From NCBI GenBank assembly GCA_004366385.1, contig SIRU01000047.1, positions 1 to 35,618 on the forward strand: 35,618 nucleotides of DNA, read 5' to 3'. Below the pieces are notes generated by a model. That model worked only from the letters and a program-made list of their open reading frames with translations, was not told the DNA's origin and ran no database searches. Both the position numbers and the translations under genes were made by a program. The stretch comes from Actinomycetota bacterium. Its GTDB lineage: Bacteria > Actinomycetota > Thermoleophilia > Gaiellales > Gaiellaceae. Positions 7,994-16,188 of the stretch are shown one piece after another (positions within the stretch are counted from its first letter, which is position 1; every line of letters begins with the position of its first letter).

Positions 7994-9151
7994 ATGGGCG
8001 ACGAGCAGCGGCTCTCGGCTGACGAGCTGATCACCCGGGCGCGCGAGGCGTTCGAGACGGCGACCGATTTCACGGTCGCGGTGGAGGAGGAGTTCGCACT
8101 CCTCGACCCCGAGACGCTCGACCTCGTGAACCGCTTCGAAGAGGTGCAGGGAGCCGCGCACGGCACGGCGCTCGAGGAGCACCTCGTCGGCGAGCTGATC
8201 GCGTCCGAGGTCGAGATCCGCACGGGCAAGCAGGAGTCCTTCGCGGACATCCCCGGCGCCCTCGCCGAGCGCCGCGCCCAGCTGCAGGCGCTCGTCGAGC
8301 CGATGGGGATCGTTCTCGGCGCCACCGGTACCCACCCGTGGGCAGACTGGAAGAAGCAGCGGATCATCGACACACCCCACTACCGCCGCAACGACGAGCT
8401 CCTGCGCTACGTCGTCTGGCGCAACAACACGTTCGGCCTGCACGTGCACGTCGCGATCCGCGGCGCCGACCGGGCGCTCGCCGTGGTCGCCGGCATGCGG
8501 AACTTCCTCCCGGAGATCCTCGCGCTGTCCGCCAGCTCGCCGTTCGTCGAGAGCGTGAACACGGGGCTCCACTCCGCGCGGACGCAGATCTTCACGCGCT
8601 TCTTCCCGCGCTGCGGAGTCCCCGACGCGTTCTCCTCGTGGGACGAGTACGAGCGGTTCGTGCGCTTCCTCTACGACACGGGCTCGATCACGGAGCACAC
8701 GCAGATGTGGTGGAGCGTGCGGCCGCACCTCGCGTTCCCGACCGTGGAGACGCGCATCGCGGACGGCCAGCCCGAGCTGGGCGAGGCCGTGGCGCTCGCG
8801 GCGTTCACCACCTCGCTCGCCGCGCGCATCGCCCGTGCGTACGACGAGGGCGAGCCCGTCGAGCCGCTGCCGCACCGGCTGATCGAGGAGAACTTCTGGC
8901 GCGCGATCCGTTGGGGGCTTCCGGGCGAGCTCCTCGACTTCGCGCGCGGCGAGCCGATCCCGGCGCGTCGGCGGCTCGAGGAGCTGATCGAATGGGTGCT
9001 GCCGGTCGCGAAGGAGATCGGCGCTGCGCCGTACCTGGCGGTGCCGGAGCGGAACGCCGCCGAGCGCCAGATCGAGCGCCTCGAAGAGGGTGCGTCGCTC
9101 GAGGAGATCTACGCCGAGCAGGTGGGCGCGGCGGAGCGCATCGGTGGCTGA
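7994..9151 (+). CDS. Carboxylate-amine ligase, YbdK/GCS2 family
   Basis: A 385-residue ATP-dependent ligase of the glutamate-cysteine ligase family 2 fold. The family joins the gamma-carboxylate of glutamate to an amine, weakly with cysteine in E. coli YbdK; the true substrate is often unknown. Visible signatures are the metal/ATP glutamates in TVAVEEEFALLDPE (about residues 28-41), ASEVEIRTGKQESF, GTHPWADWKKQRI, NTFGLHVHVAI and FLPEILALSASSPF. The length fits the family. The ATG at 7994 lies just past a TACAAT promoter element. The next gene starts within its last eight bases. Annotation as glutathione or mycothiol biosynthesis would be over-reach. Confidence 0.85.
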   Translation: MGDEQRLSADELITRAREAFETATDFTVAVEEEFALLDPETLDLVNRFEEVQGAAHGTALEEHLVGELIASEVEIRTGKQESFADIPGALAERRAQLQALVEPMGIVLGATGTHPWADWKKQRIIDTPHYRRNDELLRYVVWRNNTFGLHVHVAIRGADRALAVVAGMRNFLPEILALSASSPFVESVNTGLHSARTQIFTRFFPRCGVPDAFSSWDEYERFVRFLYDTGSITEHTQMWWSVRPHLAFPTVETRIADGQPELGEAVALAAFTTSLAARIARAYDEGEPVEPLPHRLIEENFWRAIRWGLPGELLDFARGEPIPARRRLEELIEWVLPVAKEIGAAPYLAVPERNAAERQIERLEEGASLEEIYAEQVGAAERIGG

Positions 9152-9629
9152 GGATCCCGGCGCGCAGGGGCCGCCGAGCGAGGAGGAGCTGCTCGCGGCG
9201 CTCGACCGGATCGGCGTCTCCGACGTGCTCGTGCAAGCGGCTGCGACCTCCATCTCGATCGGCTTCCGCCGTGTGTCCGCCGACGCGCGCGACCTCCCGC
9301 AGGCGCGGCTCGCGATCGAGGCGCTGCGCGCGCTGGAGCCGGTGCTGCGCGAGAACGGGGTCGACGAGGCGATCGTCCGGGATCTCGAGCAGGCGCGCGC
9401 GAACCTCCAGCTCGCGTACGCGGCCGCGGTTGCCGAGACGGCTCCGAGCCAGGCGGCCGCCGAGGGGACGGGCGACGACGCGGCGGCCGAGGTCACACCT
9501 GACGATCAGGCTTCGCACGCGTCGGAAGGTGCACCGCCCGGGGAGCCTGCCGCAGACGCGCGTGAGGGCTCAGCTCCCGAGGGGCCTGCCGCAGACGACG
9601 CGGCTGTCGCGTCGCCCGCAGACGAGTAG
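9144..9629 (+). CDS. Small acidic helical protein, DUF1844-like
   Basis: A 161-residue protein starting at GTG 9144, eight bases inside the ligase gene, so probably co-translated. Residues about 12-92 are helical; SDVLVQAAATSISIGF, then ARLAIEALRALEPVL, then LEQARANLQLAY follows the pattern of DUF1844, a family of unknown function common in actinobacteria. The last 65 residues are a disordered acidic Ala/Gly/Pro/Glu tail. Within the tail a 14-base direct repeat (GCCTGCCGCAGACG at 9545-9558 and 9584-9597) encodes a repeated EPAADA/GPAADD segment. No function is assigned. The in-frame start at 9090 would only add an arginine-rich shadow of the ligase. Confidence 0.65.
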   Translation: MAEDPGAQGPPSEEELLAALDRIGVSDVLVQAAATSISIGFRRVSADARDLPQARLAIEALRALEPVLRENGVDEAIVRDLEQARANLQLAYAAAVAETAPSQAAAEGTGDDAAAEVTPDDQASHASEGAPPGEPAADAREGSAPEGPAADDAAVASPADE

Positions 9630-10033
9630 CCGACCGCCGACGACCCGGCCGCCTGTCCGACTCCACCGGTGAGTCGCCCTCGCAGTTGGTGGCTGGGCCG
9701 GCGTGCCGCCTGGAGATCGGCAAGCTCGAAAGCGATAGGACATCTCGCAGGGCTGTCGATCTCGCCGCGCCGGATCTCCCACGGGTGCGCTCTCGTTGCG
9801 AAGTCGGCACCCACGCGTTCGCGTTTCCTCGCTAGCCTGACTTCAGGGACACGGGAGTGCCCCTGGGGGACGTTGGGGGGAGAGTCGGGCGTCGGTGCCG
9901 CAAGAGCAACGCCGTCGCAGCGCCCGCCTGGCGCGCACCTCGTCGCGGAGCGCAGCAACCGCTTGTGATAGATAATCGGCCGCGCCGGGGCGACTCGGCG
10001 CTCACTTTGTGATGGGCCACGACCGGAGGATCG
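9630..10033. other. Non-coding stretch with hppA promoter and structured leader
   Basis: The first 180 bases hold nothing I recognise. CCACGCGTTCGC (9811-9822) is followed ten bases later by a -10 candidate, TAGCCT (9833-9838). Next comes a hairpin, CAGGG (9844-9848) with CCCTG (9861-9865) and an inner CAC/GTG pair closing a GGGA loop. The G-tract GGGGGACGTTGGGGGG (9865-9880) follows. If TAGCCT is used the hppA leader is about 190 bases. A second -10-like GATAAT at 9971-9976 would give a leader of about 50 bases. The leader does not match the c-di-AMP (ydaO) or cobalamin riboswitch consensus. Confidence 0.45.
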
Positions 10034-12079
10034 ATGGACTTCTTCGTTGACCATGCCGTCCTGTTCGCGCTCCTGAGCGCTGCCGTCGCCATCGTGTACG
10101 GCCTGTACCTGACCTGGTGGCTGCTGAAGCAGCCTGCCGGGAACGAGAAGATGCAGGAGATTGCGGCCGCGATCCAGGAGGGCGCTGCCGCGTACCTGCG
10201 CAAGCAGTACACCACGATCGCGATGGTCGCGATCGTCCCCTTCTTCCTGCTCGGGTTCTACGACAAGCTGGGCTGGGGGACCGCGATCGGCTTCCTGATC
10301 GGCGCCGTGCTGTCCGGCGCCGCGGGCTTCATCGGCATGAACGTCGCCGTTCGCTCGAACGTGCGCACCGCGGAGGCCGCACGCGAGGGGCTCCAGCCGG
10401 CGTTCACGGTCGCCTTTCGCGCAGGTTCCGTGACCGGGCTGCTCGTGGTCGGCCTCGGCCTGCTCGGCGTCGCCGGCTACTACGGCGTGCTCACCGACTG
10501 GGTCGGGAACAGCCCAGAGTCAGCGGTCTTCGACCTCGTGGGTCTCGCGTTCGGCGGTTCGCTGATCTCCGTCTTCGCCCGTCTCGGCGGCGGGATCTAC
10601 ACGAAGGCCGCCGATGTCGGCGCCGACCTCGTGGGGAAGATCGAGGCCGGGATCCCGGAGGACGACCCCCGGAACCCCGCGGTCATCGCCGACAACGTGG
10701 GCGACAACGTCGGTGACTGCGCCGGCATGGCGGCCGACCTGTTCGAGACGTACGCCGTCACCGCGGTCGCCGTGATGCTCCTCGGGATCCAGTTCGAGGC
10801 GACGAGCCTGTGGCTCTACCCGCTCGCGCTGGGCGGCATCTCCATCCTCGCCTCGGTCATCGGGACGCTCTTCACGCGCGTGCGGACCGGGCCGAACGCG
10901 ATCATCAACGCGCTCTACCGCAGCGTCCTCGTCGCGACCGTCCTCGCCGCGCTCGGGTTCATCCCGGTCACGATGGCGTACGACAACGCCGAGTTCGGCT
11001 TCTGGAACCTGTACGGCTCGGCGCTCATCGGTCTCGCGGTCACGTTCCTGCTCGTCGCGATCACCGAGTACTACACCGGCTCCCGCTGGCACCCTGTGAA
11101 GGAGATCGCCCGCGCGTCGCAGACGGGGCACGCGACGAACATCATCTCCGGCCTCGCGGTCGGGATGCAGGCGACGGCGCTGCCGGTGCTCGTCATCGCC
11201 ACCGGCGTCGTCGGCGCGTACTACGCCGCCGGCGAGCAGCTGTACGGGATCGGCGTCGCGGTCATGGCGCAGCTCTCGATGACGGGGCTCATCGTCGCGC
11301 TCGACGCATACGGCCCGGTGACCGACAACGCGGGCGGCATCGCGGAGATGGCTGACATGCCGGAGGGCGTGCGTAGGGTCACCGACCCGCTCGACGCCGT
11401 CGGCAACACGACGAAGGCGGTAACGAAGGGCTATGCGATCGGCTCGGCCGGTCTCGCCGCGCTCATCCTCTTCGACGAGTACGGGCGTGGCCTGAGGGAG
11501 GAGGGCCTCGCGCTCTCGTTCACACTCGACGACCCGTGGGTGATCGCCGGCCTCTTCGTCGGCGGCCTCATGCCGTTCCTCTTCGCGTCGCTGGCGATGC
11601 AGGCGGTCGGGCGCGTCGGCGGCCAGGTCGTGGAGGAGGTGCGCCGGCAGTTCCGCGAGGACCCGGGGATCATGGAGTACACCTCGCGGCCGGACTACTC
11701 GCGCGCGATCTCGATCGTCACCGGCTCCGCGATCAAGGAGATGATGCTCCCTGCGCTCATCCCGGTCGCCATCCCGATCATCGTCGGGATCATCAGGCCG
11801 GAGATGCTCGGCGGGCTCCTCATCGGAACGATCGTCACCGGCATCTTCCTCGCCATCGCCATGACCTCCGGCGGCGGCGCCTGGGACAACGCGAAGAAGC
11901 TGATCGAGGACGGCCTCTACGGCGGCAAGGGTTCGGACGCCCACGCCGCCGCCGTCACCGGCGACACGGTCGGCGACCCGTACAAGGACACGGCCGGCCC
12001 GGCGATCAACCCGATGATCAAGATCGCGAACATCGTCGCGATCCTGCTGATCCCGATCATCGCGTCGATCCACGGCTAG
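10034..12079 (+). CDS. hppA: Membrane-bound H+-translocating pyrophosphatase, K+-independent type
   Basis: A 681-residue integral membrane pump with about 16 membrane segments; it couples pyrophosphate hydrolysis to proton export. The catalytic signature is [20 protein letters not shown] followed by [25 protein letters not shown]; the C-terminal [17 protein letters not shown] is the second pyrophosphate/Mg site. Residues 457-464 read GNTTKAVT. The lysine (K461) and threonine (T464) are those of the K+-independent class; K+-dependent enzymes have alanine at the lysine position. ATG 10034 follows GGAGGA at 10025-10030. The upstream leader is long and structured. A GC hairpin follows its stop. 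Confidence 0.95.
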   Translation: MDFFVDHAVLFALLSAAVAIVYGLYLTWWLLKQPAGNEKMQEIAAAIQEGAAAYLRKQYTTIAMVAIVPFFLLGFYDKLGWGTAIGFLIGAVLSGAAGFIGMNVAVRSNVRTAEAAREGLQPAFTVAFRAGSVTGLLVVGLGLLGVAGYYGVLTDWVGNSPESAVFDLVGLAFGGSLISVFARLGGGIYTKAADVGADLVGKIEAGIPEDDPRNPAVIADNVGDNVGDCAGMAADLFETYAVTAVAVMLLGIQFEATSLWLYPLALGGISILASVIGTLFTRVRTGPNAIINALYRSVLVATVLAALGFIPVTMAYDNAEFGFWNLYGSALIGLAVTFLLVAITEYYTGSRWHPVKEIARASQTGHATNIISGLAVGMQATALPVLVIATGVVGAYYAAGEQLYGIGVAVMAQLSMTGLIVALDAYGPVTDNAGGIAEMADMPEGVRRVTDPLDAVGNTTKAVTKGYAIGSAGLAALILFDEYGRGLREEGLALSFTLDDPWVIAGLFVGGLMPFLFASLAMQAVGRVGGQVVEEVRRQFREDPGIMEYTSRPDYSRAISIVTGSAIKEMMLPALIPVAIPIIVGIIRPEMLGGLLIGTIVTGIFLAIAMTSGGGAWDNAKKLIEDGLYGGKGSDAHAAAVTGDTVGDPYKDTAGPAINPMIKIANIVAILLIPIIASIHG

Positions 12080-12099
12080 CACCGACGATCGCTAGCACC
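12075..12099. repeat. 9-bp direct repeat at the hppA/subtilase junction
   Basis: GCTAGCACC occurs at 12075-12083, spanning the hppA stop codon, and again at 12091-12099, seven bases apart. It lies where the second subtilase loses homology at its 5' end, so it may mark a slippage or deletion junction. Chance is possible for so short a repeat. Confidence 0.5.
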
Positions 12100-12102
12100 C
12101 CA

Positions 12103-12124
12103 GGGGGCGGCGGAGGCCGCCCCC
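12103..12124 (+). terminator. Perfect 9-bp GC hairpin after hppA
   Basis: GGGGGCGGC (12103-12111) and GCCGCCCCC (12116-12124) pair around a GGAG loop, 24 bases past the hppA stop. There is no T-run. It lies immediately before, and in frame with, the truncated subtilase, so it would hinder readthrough into that gene. Confidence 0.65.
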
Positions 12125-12132
12125 CGGCGAAG

Positions 12133-14910
12133 GTGAAGAAGTACGCCGACTATCTGCGAGGAGCCCACGCCGCGACGCTCAAGCGCGTCGGTGGAGGGCA
12201 GAAGCTCTACGACTACGTCTATACCTACAACGGCTTCACCGCCCGCCTCACCGAGGCACAGGCCACCAAGCTGGAGAAGCTTGAGAGCGTCCTCGCCGTT
12301 GCCGAGGACGAGCTCCACACGGTGGACACGTCGAGCACGCCGTCCTTCCTCGGGCTCGACGCGCCCGGCGGGCTCTGGTCGCAGCTCGGCGGAACGGGAG
12401 TGCCGTCCGCGCACCCCGCCCCGTCGACGAAGGGGGCCGGCGATAACGTCGTCATCGGCATCGTCGACTCGGGGATCTGGCCGGAGAACAAGAGCTTCTC
12501 CGACCGAGACACGAGCGGGAAGCTCGTCTACCAGCCCATTGCCGGCCCGAAGTGGTTCGGGCGCAAGTGCACGCCCGGCGAGGCGTTCAACGCGTCGATG
12601 TGCAACCAGAAGCTGATCGGAGCCCGGCACTTCAACGCCGCCTGGGGCGGCGACGCGGCCCTCGAGGCGGAGCGGCCGTGGGAGTTCATGTCGCCACGCG
12701 ACTACAACGGCCATGGCTCGCACACGGCCGGCACCGCCGGCGGGAATGCCGCCGTCGCGGCCACCGGTCCCGCGGCCGTCTTCGGCACCGTCAACGGCGT
12801 TGCGCCTCGCGCGCGCATCGCGGCGTACAAGGCGCTCTGGTCGACCGAGGACGCGTCGACCGCGAGCGGTTTCACATCGGACCTCGTCGCCGCGATCGAC
12901 CAGGCGGTTGCGGACGGCGTCGATGTCATCAACTACTCGATCAGCGGGACGCGGACGAACTTCCGCGACCCGGTGCAGATCTCGTTCCTGTTCGCGGCGG
13001 ACGCAGGCGTCTTCGTCTCGGCCTCCGCGGGCAACAGCGGGCCCACGACCGGCACGGTCGCGCACCCGGGCCCGTGGCTCACCACGGTCGCTGCGGGCAC
13101 GCACAACCGCAACGGCACCGGGTCCGTGACGCTCGGCAACGGTGAGACGTACAACGGAGCCTCGGTCGCGACTCCGGTCGGCCCAGTCGGCCTCGTCGAC
13201 TCCACAGCTGCAGGGATGGCTGGAGCCAACCCGGCTGATGTCCAGCTGTGTGTCCCCGGGTCGCTCGATCCGGCAAAGGTCACGGGCAAGATCGTTCTCT
13301 GCCTCCGCGGCGTCATCGCGCGTGTCGACAAGAGCCGCGCCGTCGAGATCGCGGGTGGGGTCGGAATGGTGATGTACAACGACCCGGACAGCTCGCTCAA
13401 CGCCGACTTCCACTTCGTCCCCAGCGTCCATGTGAACAGGGCCGACGGATTGGCAATCAAGGCGTACGCGGCGACGGCGGAGGCTACTGCGACGATCAAC
13501 CAGTCGACCATCGTCTTCAACGAGCCGGCGCCGTTCACGGCGAGCTTCTCGTCCCGCGGCCCGCTGACCGCGGGCGGCGGCGACCTGCTGAAGCCGGACG
13601 TCATCGCGCCCGGCCAGGACATCCTGGCCGCGGTGGCGCCGCCGGGGAACGCGGGTCGTGACTTCAACCTGTACAGCGGCACGTCCATGTCGGCTCCCCA
13701 CGTCGCCGGTCTGGCTGCGCTGCTCAGGCACCTGAAGCCGAACTGGTCGCCGATGATGATCAAGTCGGCGCTCATGACCTCCGGGTACGACGTCCTCGAC
13801 GGCGGCACGCCGGCGCCGAACACGAACCCGGTCCTGATCTTCCGTCAGGGAGCGGGGCACGTGCGGCCGAACAGCGCGGCCGATCCGGGCCTCGTGCTCG
13901 ACAGCGGGTTCAACGACTGGCTGAACTTCATCTGTGGGACGCAGCCAGGCCCGTTCTGCTCGGCGTTCACGGCAATCGACCCGAGCGACCTCAACGTGCC
14001 GTCGATCGCGATCGGCGACCTCGCCGGCTCGCAGACGGTGACTCGTAGGGTGACGAACGTCGGTGCGAGCAGCGCCACGTACAACGCGTCGTTCACGGGC
14101 ATGGCGGGCTTCAACGTCACGATCGCGCCGTTGTCGCTCACGCTCAGCCCGGGCCAGACGGGTACGTTCACCGTCACGTTCACGAGGACGACCGCGGCGC
14201 TGAACGCCTACACGGGCGGGCAGCTCCGCTGGACCGACGGGACGCATGTCGTTCGCATCCCCATGGTCGTCCGGCCGGTCGCGCTCGGCGCTCCGGCGAC
14301 GGTGTCGGGGAACGGCGCGGACATCACCTACCAGGTGAAGTTCGGCTACACGGGGCCCTTCACGGCGGCACCACGCGGGTTGGTCGCACCGACCATCACC
14401 CCCGGGACGGTCGCCCAGGATCCCGACCAGACGTTCAACCCGAGCGACCCGACCGGGACGGTCGCGATTCCGGTGACGATCCCGGCCGGGACGACGTACG
14501 CCCGCTACGGGCTGTTCGACGCGGACGTCGCGCCAGGGGCGGACATCGACCTCTACGTGTACCAGGGCGCGTCGCTCGTCGGTGCGAGCACGACGGCGAC
14601 CTCGACGGAGGAGGTCAACTTCGTCTTCGCCAGCCCGACCGCGGCGGCGATCGCCCTGACCGTGTACGTCCACGGCTGGGGAGTCCCGACCGGGACCTCG
14701 CCGTTCAGGCTCCACGAGTGGTACGTCGGCACGGCCGCCGCGAGCAACATGACCGTGGCCGCGCCGACCTCCGCGACGCTCGGAGACACCGGGAACGTCA
14801 CGCTGAGCTTCTTGGGCCTTGCTCCGGGGACGAAGTACCTCGGGTCGGTGGCGTACTCCGGCGCAGCCGGCTTGCCGAGCCCGACGATCGTCCGGGTGGA
14901 CACACCGTAG
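12133..14910 (+). CDS. Subtilisin-like protease (S8) with PA domain, apparently 5'-truncated
   Basis: Resembles secreted plant-type subtilases: partial I9 propeptide (YNGFTARLTEAQATKLEKL, from about residue 32), S8 domain, PA insert (about 350-450, KIVLCLRG and GGVGMVMYNDP), then an Fn3-like domain and a C-terminal beta domain. Numbered from GTG 12133, the catalytic residues are D112 (GIVDSGIWP), H194 (NGHGSHTAGT), N301 (SAGNSGP) and S518 (SGTSMSAPHVAG). The catalytic part is intact over 925 residues. There is no signal peptide and the first propeptide strand (usually YIVV-like) is missing. The frame is open back into hppA with no ATG. Either the 5' end was lost by rearrangement or the start is not recognised; a working secreted enzyme seems unlikely as it stands. 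Confidence 0.75.
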   Translation: MKKYADYLRGAHAATLKRVGGGQKLYDYVYTYNGFTARLTEAQATKLEKLESVLAVAEDELHTVDTSSTPSFLGLDAPGGLWSQLGGTGVPSAHPAPSTKGAGDNVVIGIVDSGIWPENKSFSDRDTSGKLVYQPIAGPKWFGRKCTPGEAFNASMCNQKLIGARHFNAAWGGDAALEAERPWEFMSPRDYNGHGSHTAGTAGGNAAVAATGPAAVFGTVNGVAPRARIAAYKALWSTEDASTASGFTSDLVAAIDQAVADGVDVINYSISGTRTNFRDPVQISFLFAADAGVFVSASAGNSGPTTGTVAHPGPWLTTVAAGTHNRNGTGSVTLGNGETYNGASVATPVGPVGLVDSTAAGMAGANPADVQLCVPGSLDPAKVTGKIVLCLRGVIARVDKSRAVEIAGGVGMVMYNDPDSSLNADFHFVPSVHVNRADGLAIKAYAATAEATATINQSTIVFNEPAPFTASFSSRGPLTAGGGDLLKPDVIAPGQDILAAVAPPGNAGRDFNLYSGTSMSAPHVAGLAALLRHLKPNWSPMMIKSALMTSGYDVLDGGTPAPNTNPVLIFRQGAGHVRPNSAADPGLVLDSGFNDWLNFICGTQPGPFCSAFTAIDPSDLNVPSIAIGDLAGSQTVTRRVTNVGASSATYNASFTGMAGFNVTIAPLSLTLSPGQTGTFTVTFTRTTAALNAYTGGQLRWTDGTHVVRIPMVVRPVALGAPATVSGNGADITYQVKFGYTGPFTAAPRGLVAPTITPGTVAQDPDQTFNPSDPTGTVAIPVTIPAGTTYARYGLFDADVAPGADIDLYVYQGASLVGASTTATSTEEVNFVFASPTAAAIALTVYVHGWGVPTGTSPFRLHEWYVGTAAASNMTVAAPTSATLGDTGNVTLSFLGLAPGTKYLGSVAYSGAAGLPSPTIVRVDTP

Positions 14911-14931
14911 GCAGACCTCCATCGGGCAGCA

Positions 14932-14957
14932 GAGGGGCCGGCGCGAGCCGGCCCCTC
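14932..14957 (+). terminator. Perfect 11-bp hairpin after the second subtilase
   Basis: GAGGGGCCGGC (14932-14942) and GCCGGCCCCTC (14947-14957) pair around a GCGA tetraloop. It lies 22 bases past the stop and before the next promoter. It is the strongest terminator-like stem in the window, again without a T-run. Confidence 0.75.
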
Positions 14958-14984
14958 GCTGTCTCTCCACCGGACGCGGCACGG

Positions 14985-14990
14985 TAGGCT
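14985..14990 (+). promoter_or_regulatory. -10 element of the RCK pair
   Basis: TAGGCT lies ten bases before GTG 15001, after a strong terminator. The predicted transcript would have at most a few leader bases and no Shine-Dalgarno sequence. Confidence 0.45.
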
Positions 14991-15000
14991 GGGCCTCGAC

Positions 15001-15429
15001 GTGAAGGCGGTCGTCATCGGGTGCGGGCGCGTGGGCTCGGCCGTCGCCAAGGGCCTCCTCGCCGACGGCTGGGACGTCACCGTGGTCGACGAGCGCGAGG
15101 ACGCGGCGGTGCGGCTCGGCGACGGCTGGACGGGCGGCTTCCTCGTCGGCCACGCCATGGACACCCGCGTGCTCGAGAAGGCCGGCGTCGCCGACGCCGA
15201 CGCGGCGGTCGTCGCGACGAACGGCGACAACACGAACCTCGTGATCGGGCAGGTGCTCCAGAAGCGGTACGAGATCGGGAACGTCGTCGTCCGCGTGCTC
15301 GACCCTGCGCGCGCGACGTTCTACGGGGAGCGCGGGCTGCACACGGTGTGCCCGACGCAGACCGCGATCTCCGTGCTCCTCGACGCGCTCCGGCCGACCG
15401 CGGCCGCAGGCGCTGCCGAGGCGGGCTGA
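15001..15429 (+). CDS. RCK_N-only TrkA-family protein (potassium channel/transporter regulator)
   Basis: A 142-residue NAD(H)-binding RCK_N protein starting at GTG 15001. The Rossmann loop GCGRVGSAVAKGL (residues 8-20) and acidic strand end VVDERED (about 29-35) are clear, and ATNGDNTNLVIGQV is typical of the family. It lacks the RCK_C (TrkA_C) domain, ending in an Ala-rich tail. Its stop overlaps the start of a full RCK_N-RCK_C protein (TGATG), so the two are probably made together and may form a hetero-oligomeric gating ring on a K+ transporter. TrkH on the opposite strand nearby is the obvious candidate partner, by inference. Confidence 0.82.
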   Translation: MKAVVIGCGRVGSAVAKGLLADGWDVTVVDEREDAAVRLGDGWTGGFLVGHAMDTRVLEKAGVADADAAVVATNGDNTNLVIGQVLQKRYEIGNVVVRVLDPARATFYGERGLHTVCPTQTAISVLLDALRPTAAAGAAEAG

Positions 15430-16094
15430 TGTACGTCCTCGTCGCCGGCGGTGGGAAGGTGGGCGCGAACTCGACGCGCTCGCTGCTCGAGATGGGCCAC
15501 GAGGTGAGCCTCATAGAGCAGCGGCCGGATCGCGCCGCGCTCCTCGAGGACGAGTTCGGCCCGATCGTCACGCGCGGCGACGCGACGGAGATCTACGTGC
15601 TCGAGCAGGCCGGGATCGCGCGGCCGCCCGAGCTCCTGCTCGCGGTCACGGGCGACGACGAGGACAACCTCGTGATCTCGCAGATCGCGAAGGACGGCTA
15701 CCGGGTGGACAAGGCGATCGCCCGCGTGAACGACCCGCGGAACCAGGCGCACTTCCACCTGCTCGGGATCCAGCAGACGATCTGCGCGACGACGAGCATC
15801 CTCGGCCTCGTCGAGCACGAGCTCCCGGATCACGGGCTCGTGCGGCTCCTCGAGCTCCAGGGCGAGGGCCTCGAGATCGTCGAGGTGCAGATCGTCGGCA
15901 GCTCGCCGGCCGCAGGCTCGCGCGTCGGCGGCGTGAAGATCCCCGAGGGGTCGCGGCTCATCTCGGTCTTTCGCCACGGCCGCACCGAGCTCGTGGACGA
16001 CAAGCTCGTGATCCGCCCCGGCGACCAGGTGCTCGCGCTCGTCCACCGCGACTCCGCCGCCGACCTCCGCCACGCGCTGCTCGGCGCCGGCTAG
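15429..16094 (+). CDS. TrkA-family protein with RCK_N and RCK_C domains
   Basis: A 221-residue cytoplasmic regulatory subunit of potassium uptake. The N-terminal Rossmann loop is VAGGGKVGANSTR, with LIEQRPDRAALLE and AVTGDDEDNLVISQIAK downstream. Residues about 140-221 form the RCK_C domain (VGGVKIPEGSRLISVFR, then VIRPGDQVLALVHRD), which in relatives binds regulatory ligands such as c-di-AMP or ATP. The ATG at 15429 shares a base with the stop of the preceding RCK_N-only gene, so the two are coupled. It is convergent with trkH. Confidence 0.87.
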   Translation: MYVLVAGGGKVGANSTRSLLEMGHEVSLIEQRPDRAALLEDEFGPIVTRGDATEIYVLEQAGIARPPELLLAVTGDDEDNLVISQIAKDGYRVDKAIARVNDPRNQAHFHLLGIQQTICATTSILGLVEHELPDHGLVRLLELQGEGLEIVEVQIVGSSPAAGSRVGGVKIPEGSRLISVFRHGRTELVDDKLVIRPGDQVLALVHRDSAADLRHALLGAG

Positions 16095-16102
16095 GGCAGG
16101 CG

Positions 16103-16120
16103 GGCCGCCGCGGCGCGGCC
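16103..16120. terminator. Hairpin between convergent RCK gene and trkH
   Basis: GGCCGC (16103-16108) and GCGGCC (16115-16120) pair around a six-base loop in the 94-base gap between two converging genes. It could serve both strands. The stem is short, and GC-rich palindromes are common here. Confidence 0.35.
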
Positions 16121-16188
16121 GCGAAACGGACACCTTCAGGGGTCTTCGCGCGATCGGGGCTCGCGTGAGCGGATCCCGGTCTCGCGCG

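Noticed and set aside
7994-9151. Annotating the GCS2-fold protein as glutathione or mycothiol biosynthesis (gshA/egtA).
   Set aside because: The sequence fits the broad YbdK-type group whose substrates are mostly unknown, and no partner thiol genes are in the window.
6185-9496. Very long antisense open frames (1103 codons here; also 12076-15342, 25251-28022 and 10520-12082 on minus).
   Set aside because: They lie opposite well-identified genes, are rich in Arg/Ala/Glu/Asp with no domains, and arise from the GC-biased third codon position in high-GC DNA.
9840-10033. c-di-AMP (ydaO), cobalamin or other known riboswitch in the hppA leader.
   Set aside because: The conserved core segments of these classes are not present; only a hairpin and G-tract can be shown.
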